From Lamellibrachia luymesi (taxonomy: Eukaryota; Annelida; Polychaeta; Sabellida; Siboglinidae): a DNA stretch of 64,000 nucleotides. Positions 13,083 to 25,901 of this stretch are shown here, one piece after another. The position numbers and the translations under genes are program-made. The notes beneath the pieces were generated by a model that searched no databases, was not told the origin of the DNA, and was given only the letters and a program-made list of their open reading frames with translations. How positions within the stretch are numbered: position 1 is the stretch's first letter; every line of letters begins with the position of its first letter. Location: contig SDWI01000223.1 in the NCBI GenBank assembly GCA_009193005.1, forward strand, positions 242,145 to 306,144. The letters run 5' to 3'.

Positions 13083-13190
13083 GACAGATTCACTGACTAG
13101 CTAGGCTTCAGGGGAGCCCTGTCTCAGGTATGACAGGAATTGACAGATTCACTGACTAGCTAGGCTTCAGGGGAGCCCTGTCTCAGGTAT
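13083..13190. repeat. ~58-bp direct duplication, 2 copies
   Basis: 'gacagattcactgactagc...ccctgtctcaggtat' occurs twice in tandem (13083-13130 and 13141-13188), almost identical. Confidence 0.9.
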
Positions 13191-13319
13191 TGCACAACAC
13201 AGGCAAGAAATGTATTCATTTCATTTCATGAAAATTCTTTGGAATGGAAATAATTAAGATAAAAAATAGCAACATTATGAATATGCTTTGTTGTCATTCA
13301 CACAGTGGTCTGATATATA

Positions 13320-13500
13320 CAGTCAAACCTGTCTTAAGTGAATGCTCAATGGATGGATGAAAAGTAGTCTCTTAATACAGGTGGTCGCATAATGCAGGTA
13401 GCAAAATTGGCTCAAATGGGTAACTTTTGTTTAGCCAAATCCGATGCCATGTGGCCTATGGCCCAAATGGCCACCATCAGCGCTAGCCTAGCATGCTAAT
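13320..13500 (+). mobile_element. dispersed repeat family E (inverted relative at 37885-37975)
   Basis: Begins 'cagtcaaacctgtcttaag', a form typical of DNA-transposon ends. The part at 13410-13490 ('gggtaacttttgtttagcc', 'gatgccatgtggcctatgg') matches the reverse complement of 37885-37975. No ORF. Confidence 0.5.
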
Positions 13501-16500
13501 CTGAGATTTGTATTATTTTCAGATTGGCATAAGCTGTCAAATCTGCAGAGTAAACACCATTAATCATGATGGCCTTGGGATATTTGGAATGCAAGGTCAA
13601 TATTCGTGTTGCCAGGTGAATGAATTATGTACAAACTAATTCAGGATTTGTGTATTGGTTTTGAGAGTATGTCTGGCTCTCCTCATTCTTGCCTGTCAGG
13701 CAAGGTGGCATCAGAAGTTAAGCAGGTGCATATATGTGTGTCTGTATTATATCTATATGTCTGTATACATCTTTTGTAAATGTAATGCACAGTAGCCCAG
13801 TGTTTAGATTACAGCACAGGACTCTCACTCATTTTGTTGCAGTTTGGGGCCTGGACAGTTTTGTTCACGTCACATTGCTCCTGTCCAGTGACCCACGTAG
13901 ATCACTAGATGAGTACCTAGGCACACATACTAGATGTTTAAACTGACTGGCATCAAGGCCAAGGGGGTGTCATTTCTTTGTCCACTTTCACCAAGGAAAC
14001 TATGTTTTGGCACCAGTTCTATAGCCCTCTCGCTAAAAAAGCATTTAACTTTTCTTTTTGAACCTAGCTAAGGAAATTTGTAAACTAAGTTTTTGGGTTT
14101 CACCTGGGAATGTTTGACCTTTCTACTTGACTGATGGTTGCTGTAGATGTCTGTCTACAGCAGTGTGTGTTGTTCACTCTAGTGGAGGGATGTCTGCCAA
14201 CACTTGACTCCTGTGTGAGTCAGCACAGACAGACAGAATCAGTGAAGTGACTGCCATGAATGGATCAGTCAGTTGGTTGCCAGGAGAGTAGACAGCCTTG
14301 CTAGCAATGCTGTTTCTTTTGATTTATGCCTGTACTAATAATTTTGCTGCAGCAGAATTGTGTTTTCATGTTGCTGGAGTGTCCGGGCCAGATTGAGCAC
14401 ATGGTTATTATAGGCACCGAACCAGGCGAGCGCATGGCAGTGGCTCTAATTCAGCAGAGGGTTGTCTTTGATCTAAGGCACTTTCTCATGTGAGGTTGTG
14501 CATTTGTGTTGTAATAGGGAACTCAGAGAGACAGTCCAATCCAATTTGTATGAAATAAACTGCACCAGTTCTGCCAGCAGAGCAGTGCAGAAAGGCACCA
14601 TCGATATTTGATGTTTTCCAAAGGTTTTGAAAGATAATAGACACACACGCACACAAATCTACTGTGCACAGCCTTGCTTAAAAAATCAGTTGCTTCAAAA
14701 TGTTATTGTTCAAGGGCTGATTGATCGAGTGAGAAGTTCAATGATATATGAACACCAGAAAGGTAAAACAATCAGAGTCCACATTACAAAACATTAGTTA
14801 GTGCTGCCGTCAGGTAGAGTATTGGTAATGTAAGTTCTATGAACATTTCTGGAGGGACAATGAACGGGGTCACTATCAAATGACAAAGCAAGAACGATCT
14901 ATGTCCAAGCTCAAATATATATATCCCCTTGCCAGATATAGTTTTATATTACAGAACATATACAGAGTGCACCTTTTAATCAGTTAGCTCAGTTGTTTCT
15001 CTACATAACTGCATTTTAAGTATAGGACTATGGAAGGAAAAATGGGTAAACCAATCAGAATCCAATCACGCCTATTTTAAAAATCGCTCTAGCTCAAAAT
15101 GGAACATGTGTGACTGTGTTTTATTTTGTGGTCTTCACGTTTCTGGTGCATGTCAATGTGGTGATAGACCGGGATTAGGCCACTATTTATTTTCCCATTG
15201 GTGACAATGTTAACATTTTTTAATGCCATTCGTAAATTTATATTATAAAAAAACAGCTATATTAATATTTATTCTTTCATCAGTCAGATGGACAAAATGA
15301 AAAAATTCTGTCCTTTTTTTGTCCAGAAATAATTTTCTAGGTAGCAAAAAAATTGCTAAAAAGGTGGAACTGCCCGGCACCATCTAAAAATCGCTGGCAT
15401 TTCATTCATACGATTTGAAAGTGGAAGTAAAATAGTGATCTGTCCCCACAGGTCACATCTGCTGCTCTTTAACAAACACAATGCCTGGGTGGGAACATGA
15501 ACACCAGTATAGCTCCTAGATATAGGAAGAGGGAAGAACCCAGAGGCATCTGGGTGGCTCTCCGCCTGCCTGCAGCTGATTGTCTCCAGATTTACTGATT
15601 GTCTTAATTGATTCCCTACAGGGGTGGGTGCCCCTGTGGCCTGCTGGGGTAGCTAAGCCAGGCTGGAGTGGGAAGATTGTCTAGTGTGTCACTGAGACTT
15701 GTTTAGGATGACAGGTCCTGTTGTTTACTGCAGTCAATGGCCCACCTCTGAAGTGTGCTTGGGATTTATTGGGTCTATTCTCAGAGGAAATGGGTCAGGC
15801 CTCAGAACTGGGCACAGACCACATGTTGACATTTTGCATGATTGTAAGAAAATGTGACCATAAAAAATTCTTTAACTTCATGACATCCACTGGCACTATG
15901 TTACCAATGTCCTGAACAAATTTTTTCAGAATCACACAATTGCAGCTCTTTTAATTATGTTGCAAATGCACTTACCTTCAAAATTGGCAGCTTCACCAAA
16001 TATAATAACCTACCAGTGTTTTTGGAAGTATCACTACATTCATGTGAAACATTTCCAGAAGTATAAACTGTGGTCTTACCCCAGGAACGCTACTCCTTCT
16101 CTGCCTTCATGCTTTCTCCATCTCTCTGTCTCCCATTCCCCCATGGCCTACTTCAGTTATTGCATTGTGTGCATCTTCCCTGTCTCCACTGGGAGGCTGC
16201 ACAGTGGTCTGCCATTGACCAGCTGTCAGCCATTGTCTGTGGGCTGTGATTTAATACACCCCAGGGCTATTAGCCAGTCTTGCTAACTTGACTGTATTTG
16301 GCTGTGCTGCCTTCAAGCAGGTGGCTGGTTAAGCCTGGTTCCTGTCTGTCTGTGATTCATATGTGTTTAGGTTACAGAGGAGAACAACACAGCAGTGAAT
16401 GCCATGACCAGTGGGTCTGTGGTGCATTTTAGTGGCAGTGAATGACCTGGGGGTATATGGACTTGGCTTGCACTGGGTACAAGATGCTCACGCCTACATA

Positions 16501-17462
16501 CATAGCAAGGACTGGCACTCAAACACTCCTGTATGAGTGCAAGCAAATCACAGGCAAGGCAGGCTCTGTATGAATCATGAAAGAACCATTCCCAGTCTAT
16601 GAAGAGCATTTGTATGACAACTACTCTGAGATTTTGACGGAACAGTGGCAGTTGAAGAATGGCTTTGTTCTGTGTGCTGAAGCTGTCATGCATTATGTGG
16701 TAATTGTCTGGTAAGAATCAGTCGTGGAACAAGATCCCGTCTTCACGGATGTCAGTCAGAAATATCGGAGAAAGTGGCAGTATTACTCATGGCTGCGATT
16801 AAGCAGTTGGCTTTGATGGATGACACTGGATGTGTTTGTCTGATTTCACACCAAGACTAGTCGACAGCTGAAATATCGCCACTTTCTCATTACAGCCGAG
16901 ATGATGGTAAGTTCATTTCATCGTGTCTGTGATGCCAGGTGTCTGTTTCTCTGTGAGAGGAACACACACGATGTGCCTTTGTTGTTGTTTGTTCCCTTGA
17001 TCTCTTTTAATGAGAGGCTGATTCTGGTCGATAATGCTATGGGCTGTCTTTGTTTCCCACCTGCCTTTCTTGTTCGCTTTTTATATATAACAACAAAGGT
17101 TGCACAGTGCAGCTGTTTTCCCATGACAACTTGTGATAGTCCTATGACATTTTGTGCAGCGTTGTGACATTTTGTCTTGAGCCAGAGCTCGGCACGAAGT
17201 CCTATTCCAGTGCTGTCATGCCTTTGGAAGCTGATGGACATTGGACACAGTGTAGTTATTTCTAGTTGTCAGACAAGGTTGGCTGAGCACCTACTCTTTT
17301 ACAGCTTTGTAATGACATCATTGGACATCAACTCGACTTCAAAACGTGTAATGTATTCAGTTCGTCAACATGACATTGATGGTTAATCCATTGGTCTCTC
17401 AATCTGTCGGTCTACTTCCCTGGTTAGTCAATTGTACAGGTTGATAGGACTTCATATAGCAA
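13501..17462. other. no gene recognised
   Basis: No exon can be supported. A member of dispersed family D lies at 15955-16085 (inverted relative at 32800-32885). Otherwise apparently unique sequence. Confidence 0.55.
15955..16085 (+). repeat. dispersed repeat family D, copy 1
   Basis: 'cttcaaaattggcag' followed by 'aacctaccagtgttttt' matches the reverse complement of 32800-32885 over about 85 bp with scattered differences. Confidence 0.6.
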
Positions 17463-18079
17463 GTGTATCCACTGAGTTTGGTACATGTGTATCTATCCCT
17501 TGAGTTTAGTACATGTGTATCCCTTGAGTTTAGTGCATGTGGATCCATTGATTTTAGTACATGTGTATCCATTGAGTTTAGTGCATGTGTATCCCTTAAG
17601 TTTAGTGCATGTAAATCCATTGAGTTGAGTACATGTGTATCCCTGAGTTTAGTACGTGTGGATCCTTCAAGTTTAGTACATGTGGATCCATTGAGTTTAA
17701 TACATGTGGATCCTTCGAGTGTAGTACATGTGTATCCTTCGAGTTTAATACATGTGGATCCTTCGAGTTTAGTACATGTGGATCCATTGAGTTTAATACA
17801 TGTGGATCCTTCGAGTTTAATACATGTGTATCCTTTGAGTTTAATACATGTGGATCCTTCGAGTTTAGTACATGTGTATCCTTTGAGTTTAATACATGTG
17901 GATCCTTCGAGTTTAGTACATGTGGATCCATTAAGTTTAATACATGTGGATCCTTCGAGTTTAGTATGCGAGTATCCTTCGAGTTTAATACATGTATATC
18001 CTTCGAGTTTAATATATGTGGATCCTTCAAGTTTAATACATGTGGAACCTTCAAGTTTATAATAAATATGGATCACTGA
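17463..18079. repeat. 24-bp minisatellite, about 26 units
   Basis: Units of the type gtttagtacatgtggatcc plus 'ttcga', with many BamHI-like GGATCC steps. The 24-bp period keeps several frames open on both strands (ORFs up to 225 codons), giving 8-residue protein repeats. No flanking exon, start context or domain supports translation. Confidence 0.92.
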
Positions 18080-18697
18080 GTTTAGTATGTTTGGATCCCT
18101 TCAAGAAGGATGCAAAAGATTGACCAGTTACTACAAGTACTAACATGTATTAGTCTATATTAAAACCACGTTTCCTCTGAATGACAAATTGTAACAATGT
18201 AGTGCTAGTTTTACAACAGCTATCAGCCAGACTCCACCTTCTAATTGCTGGCTGGCAACTCATTGAAGTGCTGGGTGTTGGTAATTAGATCCTGGTGTCC
18301 TGTGGAGTGTGACTGTCATGCTGGGTGGTTTAGCAGGGTAGGGTAGGGTTGGTCCTGACTGGAGACTGTCCTTGAGTGAGTAGCACTGGGTACCTAGTGT
18401 ATGAACTGCCTGCTGCCATCACATTCACTGACATTGATTACTCGGAGAGCAGTGGACTGAGAATTAATATCTTAATCATTGGGATTGGTGAGTCTCAGTA
18501 AGCTGGCCACGGTGAATGCAGGGACACTGTTACATGTCCAGTGCTGCTATTTGTTATGTGGCCATTGTTGGCTGTAGTATGTGTCTAGTAGTCTGGTGGG
18601 CGGCCATACACTGAACCTACGCATGTGCTTCAATTTGGATTATTCACTCGCTGCAGCACTGCCACTGTTTCTGCACCTGTGGCAAGACAGATGTACA

Positions 18698-18818
18698 TGG
18701 GCTAGACACAACATGCAATGATGGTAAGGGACTGTCTCTTGTCTCTTCTGCAGGTTGTCATGGGCTAGACACAACACGCAATGATGGTAAGGGACTGTCT
18801 CTTCTGCAGGTTATCATG
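18698..18818. repeat. ~60-bp direct duplication, 2 copies
   Basis: 'gggctagacacaacangca', 'atgatggtaagggactgtc' and 'ttctgcaggttntcatg' appear twice in tandem, the second copy lacking one 'ttgtctc' block. Confidence 0.85.
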
Positions 18819-19807
18819 TCTAATGTCTCTCTTCCTTTCCTCCAACAAATCTGACAAGATTCAGGCATTTTGGTGCATGAACAGGAACTATTTGTAATGT
18901 GCATGCAATGCATTTAAAAATGAATGTATTGTCTGGTGCCCTTCCAGGCTGACAATGTTTTGAGCTAGGGAGTTTCAGAGCCGAACGGTGCTGGAGAAAG
19001 AAGTTCAAGTGGTAATCACGCCTGGTTTCATACGCCAGGCTGTACATGAAATGTGGGATTTTTTTGCATACTGACAGTGCCATACACTGATGAGTATACC
19101 ATTACTGATGTTACTGGATTCTTGTCTGCTGCTGCTGCTGTAGCTGTGAACATCTGTCTTTCACTACCCTGTTCTACCACTGCACAAGGTCCTCTTCTGG
19201 GTTCTGTGTCAGGATTATCTAATGTCTGGATATTGTTGTTGCTGCTGCCAGTTCATGCACCAGGTACCCCTAGTTCTCAGCTACATGCTCTATGATGCAG
19301 GTATGTAACATAATAATAATAACATATTGTGGCATCTGTAGACTGACCCACCACCAGAGTTTACACATAGAACATGGTTTATGGTATTTAGGTCATACCG
19401 TAGTATTGTACCAGGCGAGGGCCACATTGTTGCATCTTGAGTGGCACCAGTTTTGGAGGTAAGTCATATGAGATAGTTAGAATCTTAACTGGGCAGTCAC
19501 TACAGGATAATGATACAATGCCAGCTATGTCAATGTTTGTGTGCCTTAGACACTATTGTACTCATAAAATAATGATGAACGGTCAACATACATAACATTA
19601 TGAGTTTGTGGTGTTTTTGACATGGCCCCTGGTATCATCACATCCTGGTGCAGTGATTGTGCAGTGAAAGCTTGATAAGGCAGTCCCTACAGTGAAGCTT
19701 GATTATAGGATGCCCACTTATGTTAAATTAACTAAGTAGATAATTAGTTGCAAAATTTAAATATATGTTAAAAACGTTTAAAGTCTTCATTCATGTTCAT
19801 GATGAGA

Positions 19808-19859
<52 letters not shown>

Positions 19860-20607
19860 TATTTAAGATAATACATGACAACATTTGAACGGTAGTAAAC
19901 TGTAAATAATATACACATGCTGTAATATATATGCCAGTGAGAACTGGGATGTATTTCTATGTGTTACATGTAGAGCCTGAATTGTCTACTTCTGGTAAAG
20001 CAAACCACCCGTCTGACAGGGTAATTGTTGGCCACCATTACATGCAATTGTTGCTGGCGGGTTTATTATGTTGGTGGAGATGAACTGCTCTCTCGTGAAT
20101 GCGGTGAATGCGGTGACGTCTGTATTGGCACATAACTGTCTCTTGTCAGTGTTAGTAAGAGGCCAGGACAACATGTTTTTGTTCAGTCTGTGTTTATTTA
20201 ACTCCTTGTCAGTGTGTTCTGTAGTAAAGATGGTTGACTGCGATGTATCTGGTACTATCTGTCCAATAACAGCAGTGATGGTGACCAGGTTGATGTCAGG
20301 ATAGGGCCACATCTGGAAAACAACGCCCAGGTGTATCTGCAGCTTGTGTGACACCAACATGCGATACAGTGTTAAATCATGTTACGTTGGCATATAATAT
20401 AATACATACCATGTTGAGTTCATTTTTACTATGGCCAACTGAATTCATCAGTGTTTTGGTGAATCTTCGTTTGGTGACAGGAATATGACATGCTGTCGCC
20501 CCACCCCAAGACATTCTGACCTGTTGTAGTGGTGCTAGAGCAGTGATACTTCAAGTTGTTCAGCTAGCATTGTTGTGCTAGGAGTAGTTGGAAAAAACAA
20601 ATTAGAT
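18819..20607. other. no gene recognised; contains an (AT)n run
   Basis: Short ORFs only. An AT-dinucleotide run is at about 19811-19857 and CTG-rich short runs near 19125-19145. No splice-flanked conserved exon was seen. Confidence 0.55.
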
Positions 20608-21050
20608 AATTTAGTCCTAACTGGGACGACTGCTGCTTTGCCTGGATCTTAGTTTGAATCCTAAATGGGATGAGTGCTCCTCTGTCTGGATCATGGTTTG
20701 AATCCTAACTGGGATGAGTGCTGCTCTGCCTGGATCATGATTTGGATCCTAAATTGGGCAAGGGCTGCTCTGCCTGGATCATGGTTTGAATCCAAACTGG
20801 GATGACTACAGTTCTGCCTGGATCATAGTTTGAATCCTAAAAGGGATGAGTGCTGCTCTGACTCACTGGATCATGGTTTGAATCCTAACTGGTATGAGTA
20901 TTGCCATGTTTGGATTATGGTTTGAATCCTAACTGGAACTAGCGCTGCTCTGTCTGGATCATGGTTTGAATACTAACTGGGATAAGTGCTGCTCTGTCTG
21001 GATCATGGTTTGAATCCTAACTGGGACGACTGCTGGTGTGCCTATACTTT
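20608..21050. repeat. 44-bp tandem repeat, about 10 units
   Basis: Degenerate units reading 'gaatcctaactgggatgag', 'tgctgctctgcctggatc', 'atggttt'. Units diverge by about 10-20% and vary slightly in length. The 'ggtttgaatcc' portion resembles a Pol III B box, so the array may derive from a SINE-like sequence, though no other SINE part is visible. Confidence 0.85.
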
Positions 21051-23736
21051 GGAGTCCTAGATGTCTCTTATGTTTTAGTGTAAATACTGTTGCTGTTTCC
21101 AAGGATGTAAATCAGACGTGTTGACAGGAGAAATGATGCAACAAAAAGAATGTTGCATTTGTTGAAAAGAAATGTTTGATTTCAAGCCAGCTAACATGCA
21201 TGTTGCTGTTTGGTACCTTGGAACACATCCTGTCCCACCAAGTTAATAATTACATCAGTTACAAGAGTGCTTGTAATCTGTCTCGATAAAAAGCTCTGAC
21301 AGGTATCCACCAATCTGCTGGGAGCAATTATCAATGACACAACTAAGCTGCCAGCGAAAACTGAATGTCTGCTTCAACCATAGAGTTACATCATTAATCA
21401 TCCCCCTATAAACTATATTTTACTAACGGGTGTTCTATTTATGTCTATGGCTTCAACAAGACAGCTGTCAATGCAGTGGCATAGATAGTTGACACCATCA
21501 TAAACTGGAATCACTTGTACATATCTCTGTTGTTTCTGCTGAGTAGTTGAACTTGTTCCAGATTTGCCACACCGTATGGATTTCTCATATGCAATACAGA
21601 TTTTTGCCGTATCCTGTTTTTATATGGAGTTGTTTAAAATGGAAAACATTTGATAAAGTGTATATTTTGTGCATTCACAACTGTAAAACATTGAATGACA
21701 AACTTGTAGTGGTTAAGACACAAATATTTTTGATGCTGGGCAGATTTCTGGTAAAACATCTAGTGGTTTTTGCTTGATGTAGGGCCATTTCATAACCTGA
21801 TAGATGGTGATCGCAATGGCGTAACCAATGAAACAAATTTACAGATTTACACAGAATAAAAAAACTACAGATTTCAACCCCAAATATGTGGCAGATCTGT
21901 CATGTAACCCAGCTACTTATATAACAAGTGTAGTCACGAATGTCCATTTTTTATATTAGGTTCACTTGTCCGCAAGGCACAGTTTGTAAGATCATTGCAT
22001 GTTTTGCTTGTAGTTGAAGTAATTAGCATTAGTAGCCTTCAGGCTAACCTGATGCATTTCTTGCAATCGACTCTGGCTCTTCATTCTGTGGTTGACATAA
22101 TTGCACTGCCTGCCTGACATTTAACATACATACCTGAGCACTTAATTTCCTGTCTTCTTTAAAGTAAACATATTTTCTGTACAAGTGATAGGTAAATGTC
22201 AGGTGCTGTACGGTGAAATCAGAACATATCGTCTGCTGAAGGAAGTTGCACATTCCACACTTTGCTGTTTCTCTGTATGTATGTCACAGAGTTGTGATTA
22301 GAGGGACATGTCATGCTAACAGATATGTGACATATAATATTGGATTGAAGACTTGTCATGTTTCCAGTACTGAAAAAACACAACTAATTACATTACAAAA
22401 TTAACAATTATGGTTCTTATGGTACTCTTCTATTTTTTGTGTGTGTGAATAATTACCTGAATTTCCTAACTAGACAGTCTCTGTGGTACAACTATGTAAC
22501 ATCCTTTCTGCTAGTTTTGTTTAATTTTCTGTCTGATTTTCCCAGGGCATAGACATGTTTGGATATCAGATTCATCATATCATGCAGTGTCAGTTGCCAT
22601 AGGGGTATTCTTCTCAGGTTGGCTGGATCAGAAGGATCAGGGTGAGGGGGAGTCTGGTGAGATAAAGGGTATGTTACAGGTATGTGGGCCACCTTGAAGG
22701 GAGACACTGATACAGTCACTGTTGCCAGTTGGCTGTGATGTCATCTGATCCCTGTTTCCCAGTCTGTGGGCTGATAGCAATTTGTTGTTGCATTGTGTGA
22801 GGTTTTTAGGGGGCGTTTGAATGGAAGGCATGTCAGGGTGTGGACAAAGAGGCTTATGAAGATGACTGTGATTTCAGCCAGAGTGGAGGCCAGAGTTTAT
22901 CGGCCTCCCAGGGTCTCGCAGGCAGCGGGATCAACCACAGACAGTGGGGGTGAACTTTGTCTTCTCTGTCACTGTCACAAATGTAACACTTGATGCCGAT
23001 TAGCTGTGGACAGGTCTTGACAAATGTCTGTTCATTTATGTAACAATACAGTTCTTGATACTAATCTAATGTGGGTTTGCTGTATAGCATATAACTCTTG
23101 CGGCTTATGGGGGGTTACATTCCAAACAGCCCTGTCCAGGGCTAATGCAGGAGTGTTTTTTTTATTTTAGTGTGTTTACATATCAAGACCACCACTATGA
23201 GTGCATGACAGGTGACATGTTTACCCCCTGGGTGGGATGTTGTACTTCCCCTGGCTTAGACACCAGGTAGAAGGGACTCATGGCTTTTAGTAGCTCATCC
23301 GAAAGACTTATTTCCATCTTCCTATGCCCATATGCTTGGTGCTAGACAAGTCGACAAGTTGTATCCAATCTGCTGCAGCGTGTAGAAATAGACACTATAT
23401 GCTTATCCTGTGCATGTAAATGTAGGCTTTTCTACTACCGCAACTATAGAGTCTGATTACTTGACTGTTGGGAGGCAGTAGCAACAAGTGTAGGAGTCAT
23501 CCCAGTTTTTGGCGTGTGTAGTTAAAAATATCAGCAAGGAGGAGGTCGAGGTGGCTGTATCACCAGTCATGTCTGGTTGTACCAAGCTGATCTTGGTAGC
23601 CTAAACATACTTATCACTAGTTGACTAGTTACAGGCTATAAGCATAGAGGTGTCTACCCAGCACCCTGTCTGTAAACACTTGGTAAACAAATCAACAAGG
23701 TTGCCCAGGAATCTGAGGGAGGGGAATTAACCTGCT

Positions 23737-24329
23737 ATTGCTGGTGATTGGTATATCTCAGCTGTGATTCCACTCCCAGTAGGACGCCAGGTTTAGTTTC
23801 TTCCCCCTGCTGCACGCAGGTTGTGGTTTTGGAGAGATATCAGTCGCTGTGGTTTCTATATCTATACAAACAAGTTAGACTATTTTGTGTTTATAAATGT
23901 TTTGTGGTGAGATTTTTGGGCAAATGTGTACAGACAATTAACTGCAATTTATCAGTGGGTTCTCTGTCAAGGCCATGACATAACAAATACCTGCGTGGGG
24001 TAATGCCCACTATCCCATGACAACACACCCTGTCTGGGGTAGTGCCTGGTGCCCCATGACAACCCATAACGAACACCTGTCTGGGGTAGTGCTCAGTGCT
24101 CCTTAACAACACATGCACTACAACAGTTAGTTATCTACCCTGAAGGCAAGACTGCTGAAAAGATCTGTAAAGATTTAACAGCTAGAAGAAAATGAGAAAA
24201 CTGAAGACATACCTTCACTGCAGTTCTATCGTTTTGCATTTAGGGCTGACTTTAAAATTAATCTGTGCCTGTTAATATGATTCCCTGTCTGTTCCTGGTG
24301 TATTTGCATTGACTCTACATGCTATGAAG

Positions 24330-24407
<78 letters not shown>

Positions 24408-24533
24408 CCCTCATTTTAACAAACCTGACTAATGTGTAGATGGTACAAAGTAACATTTTTGATTGGATTTTAATACCATGGGTCCTACTAGGAGTGGAAT
24501 CACAGCTGAGATATGCCAATCACGTGATAAAAT
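23737..24533. repeat. inverted-repeat pair (~50-bp arms, ~690-bp spacer)
   Basis: The arm 'tatctcagctgtgattccac' near 23752 recurs as its reverse complement near 24492, with 'gtgattgg' outside and 'agtaggac' inside in both. It could bound a composite or foldback element or be two independent insertions; no target duplication was identified. Confidence 0.55.
24331..24406. repeat. (CA)38 microsatellite
   Basis: Uninterrupted CA dinucleotides, 76 bp, within an otherwise unique stretch. Confidence 0.97.
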
Positions 24534-25154
24534 ATTAATAAATTAATAAATTTGTTTGTTTTATACATTTTTTGAAGGCTAAAATTATGCTAAGAACCGC
24601 ACCTAGCAGCACATTTAAAATGGTGAAGTTTCTCTGCACATAAGAAGAATCCTTCAAAATTATCAGCAATTTGTTGAAATGAAGTCATTAAAAAGTGACA
24701 CGTTTGCACAGTTGTCTGTTTACATCGTATGAGGCAGCTGCCTGCACTGCATGCAAATATGGCTGTCAGTAACACTAATCATGACTCAATTTAGAATGTT
24801 TGGTCTCTGGAGGTAGTGAAACATTTATTTTAGATCCCCTGGATTACTGGAGCCATGTCTGTGACAAGGTCATCCGTGACAAGATCACCGGTTATGTGAC
24901 ATTTTTACTGTCAGTCCATCAACTAAAATGCTGTGGTATGCCAAGCTGGACATTTGTTTTGTGAAATTATTCAGACATGAATGTTTTGTATGGCAATTGT
25001 GTGTGTCTGTTGTAAAAATATAAATAAATAAAATGTATCATAATATTGTGAGCTTAGTTTGGGAGCAGTTACTATAGCAGGTTATGCTCATATAATTACA
25101 ACAGGTCAACAGTTTTAGTTAAATTCTGGTAATATTTGATGATGTTGTATTTAC

Positions 25155-25247
25155 TAACAGCATAGGTGTCAACATAGGTGTCAACATAGGTGTCAACATA
25201 GGTGTCAACATAGGTGTCAACATAGGTGTCAACATAGGTGTCAACAT
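25155..25247. repeat. 12-bp minisatellite, about 7 units
   Basis: Perfect repeats of 'cataggtgtcaa' about 370 bp upstream of the first recognised FAK exon. Confidence 0.95.
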
Positions 25248-25613
25248 CAGTTCATGGAAAAGCAGGAAAGTGTTCATGAAAAGCAGGAAACATCCTCCTC
25301 CAATCAACTTTCAACTTTCGTTTTTAAACATGTTTTATACGTCTCCATTTTTATGTACTGTTCTCATATGCAGTGAACGCACACCCAAGAATTTACTTGA
25401 GACCAATGAAATAACATTTAACATAGATTGAGGCTCGTGCATGAAACAAATAGATCTATTCTACAGTGAGTTTTGTTTGTTTTTGAAAATTACAAGACTT
25501 GGGACATAGGTAAAAAGTGACACCTGTGTAACAGTAGCATTTAGTAAACTCAACATTAGTTTATATTTAGATATCTTTGCAATTGCATTAACTGTGTTAT
25601 TCCTCTGTTACAG

Positions 25614-25901
25614 GTGTCTAACTGGCCGAATCTATGGCATGCGAAACGACCGTGGTTTCGGTCGTCTTCGACAGACAGTCAGTCTGACTCAGACAGGCAG
25701 ACAAAGCTGGTATCTGGGCCGCACCGCTGGCGACACTGGCATGAGAAACTCAGCAACGCAGCACCGCGCAAGTATAACGGCTACTGCGACGAAATTTGTT
25801 TGAATGCGAATGCTTCAAACATGGATAAGTCTATACTAAAAGTACACCTACCTAATGGTGGGTTCAACGTTGTCAAGTGTGGAGAAGCAACAGATATTAA
25901 G
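25614..25901 (+). CDS. PTK2: FAK exon 1 in window (coding from ATG 25821; FERM start)
   Basis: Acceptor 'ttcctctgttacag' ends at 25613 and donor AAG|GTTAGT follows 25901. Coding part begins MDKSILKVHLPNGGF and ends GEATDIK, matching the FERM F1 start (human ...RHGDATDV). The presence of an acceptor means at least one exon lies upstream. The same frame is open for 69 codons before the ATG without a conserved counterpart; I read that as 5' UTR, but an N-terminal extension cannot be excluded. Confidence 0.88.

Larger units (their letters stand above)
21051..25154. other. no gene recognised; simple repeats and an inverted-repeat pair
   Basis: No exon can be supported. The stretch holds a three-fold ~45-bp repeat at 23985-24112 ('gtctggggtagtgc'), a (CA)38 run, and an inverted pair at 23737-23790 and 24478-24533. 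Confidence 0.55.

Noticed and set aside
17399..18076. 225-codon minus-strand and 199-codon plus-strand ORFs
   Set aside because: Both are products of the 24-bp minisatellite; overlapping open frames on both strands with identical periodicity show no coding selection.
18698..18818. Mini-intron suggested by ATG|GTAAGG ... TTCTGCAG in each duplicate
   Set aside because: The interval of about 30-40 bp is too short for a normal spliceosomal intron, and no coding sequence flanks it.
25614..25820. N-terminal coding extension of FAK (69 open codons before the ATG)
   Set aside because: Trp/Arg/Ser-rich residues without a counterpart, and a second frame is also open over most of the same stretch. More likely 5' UTR; transcript data could change this.
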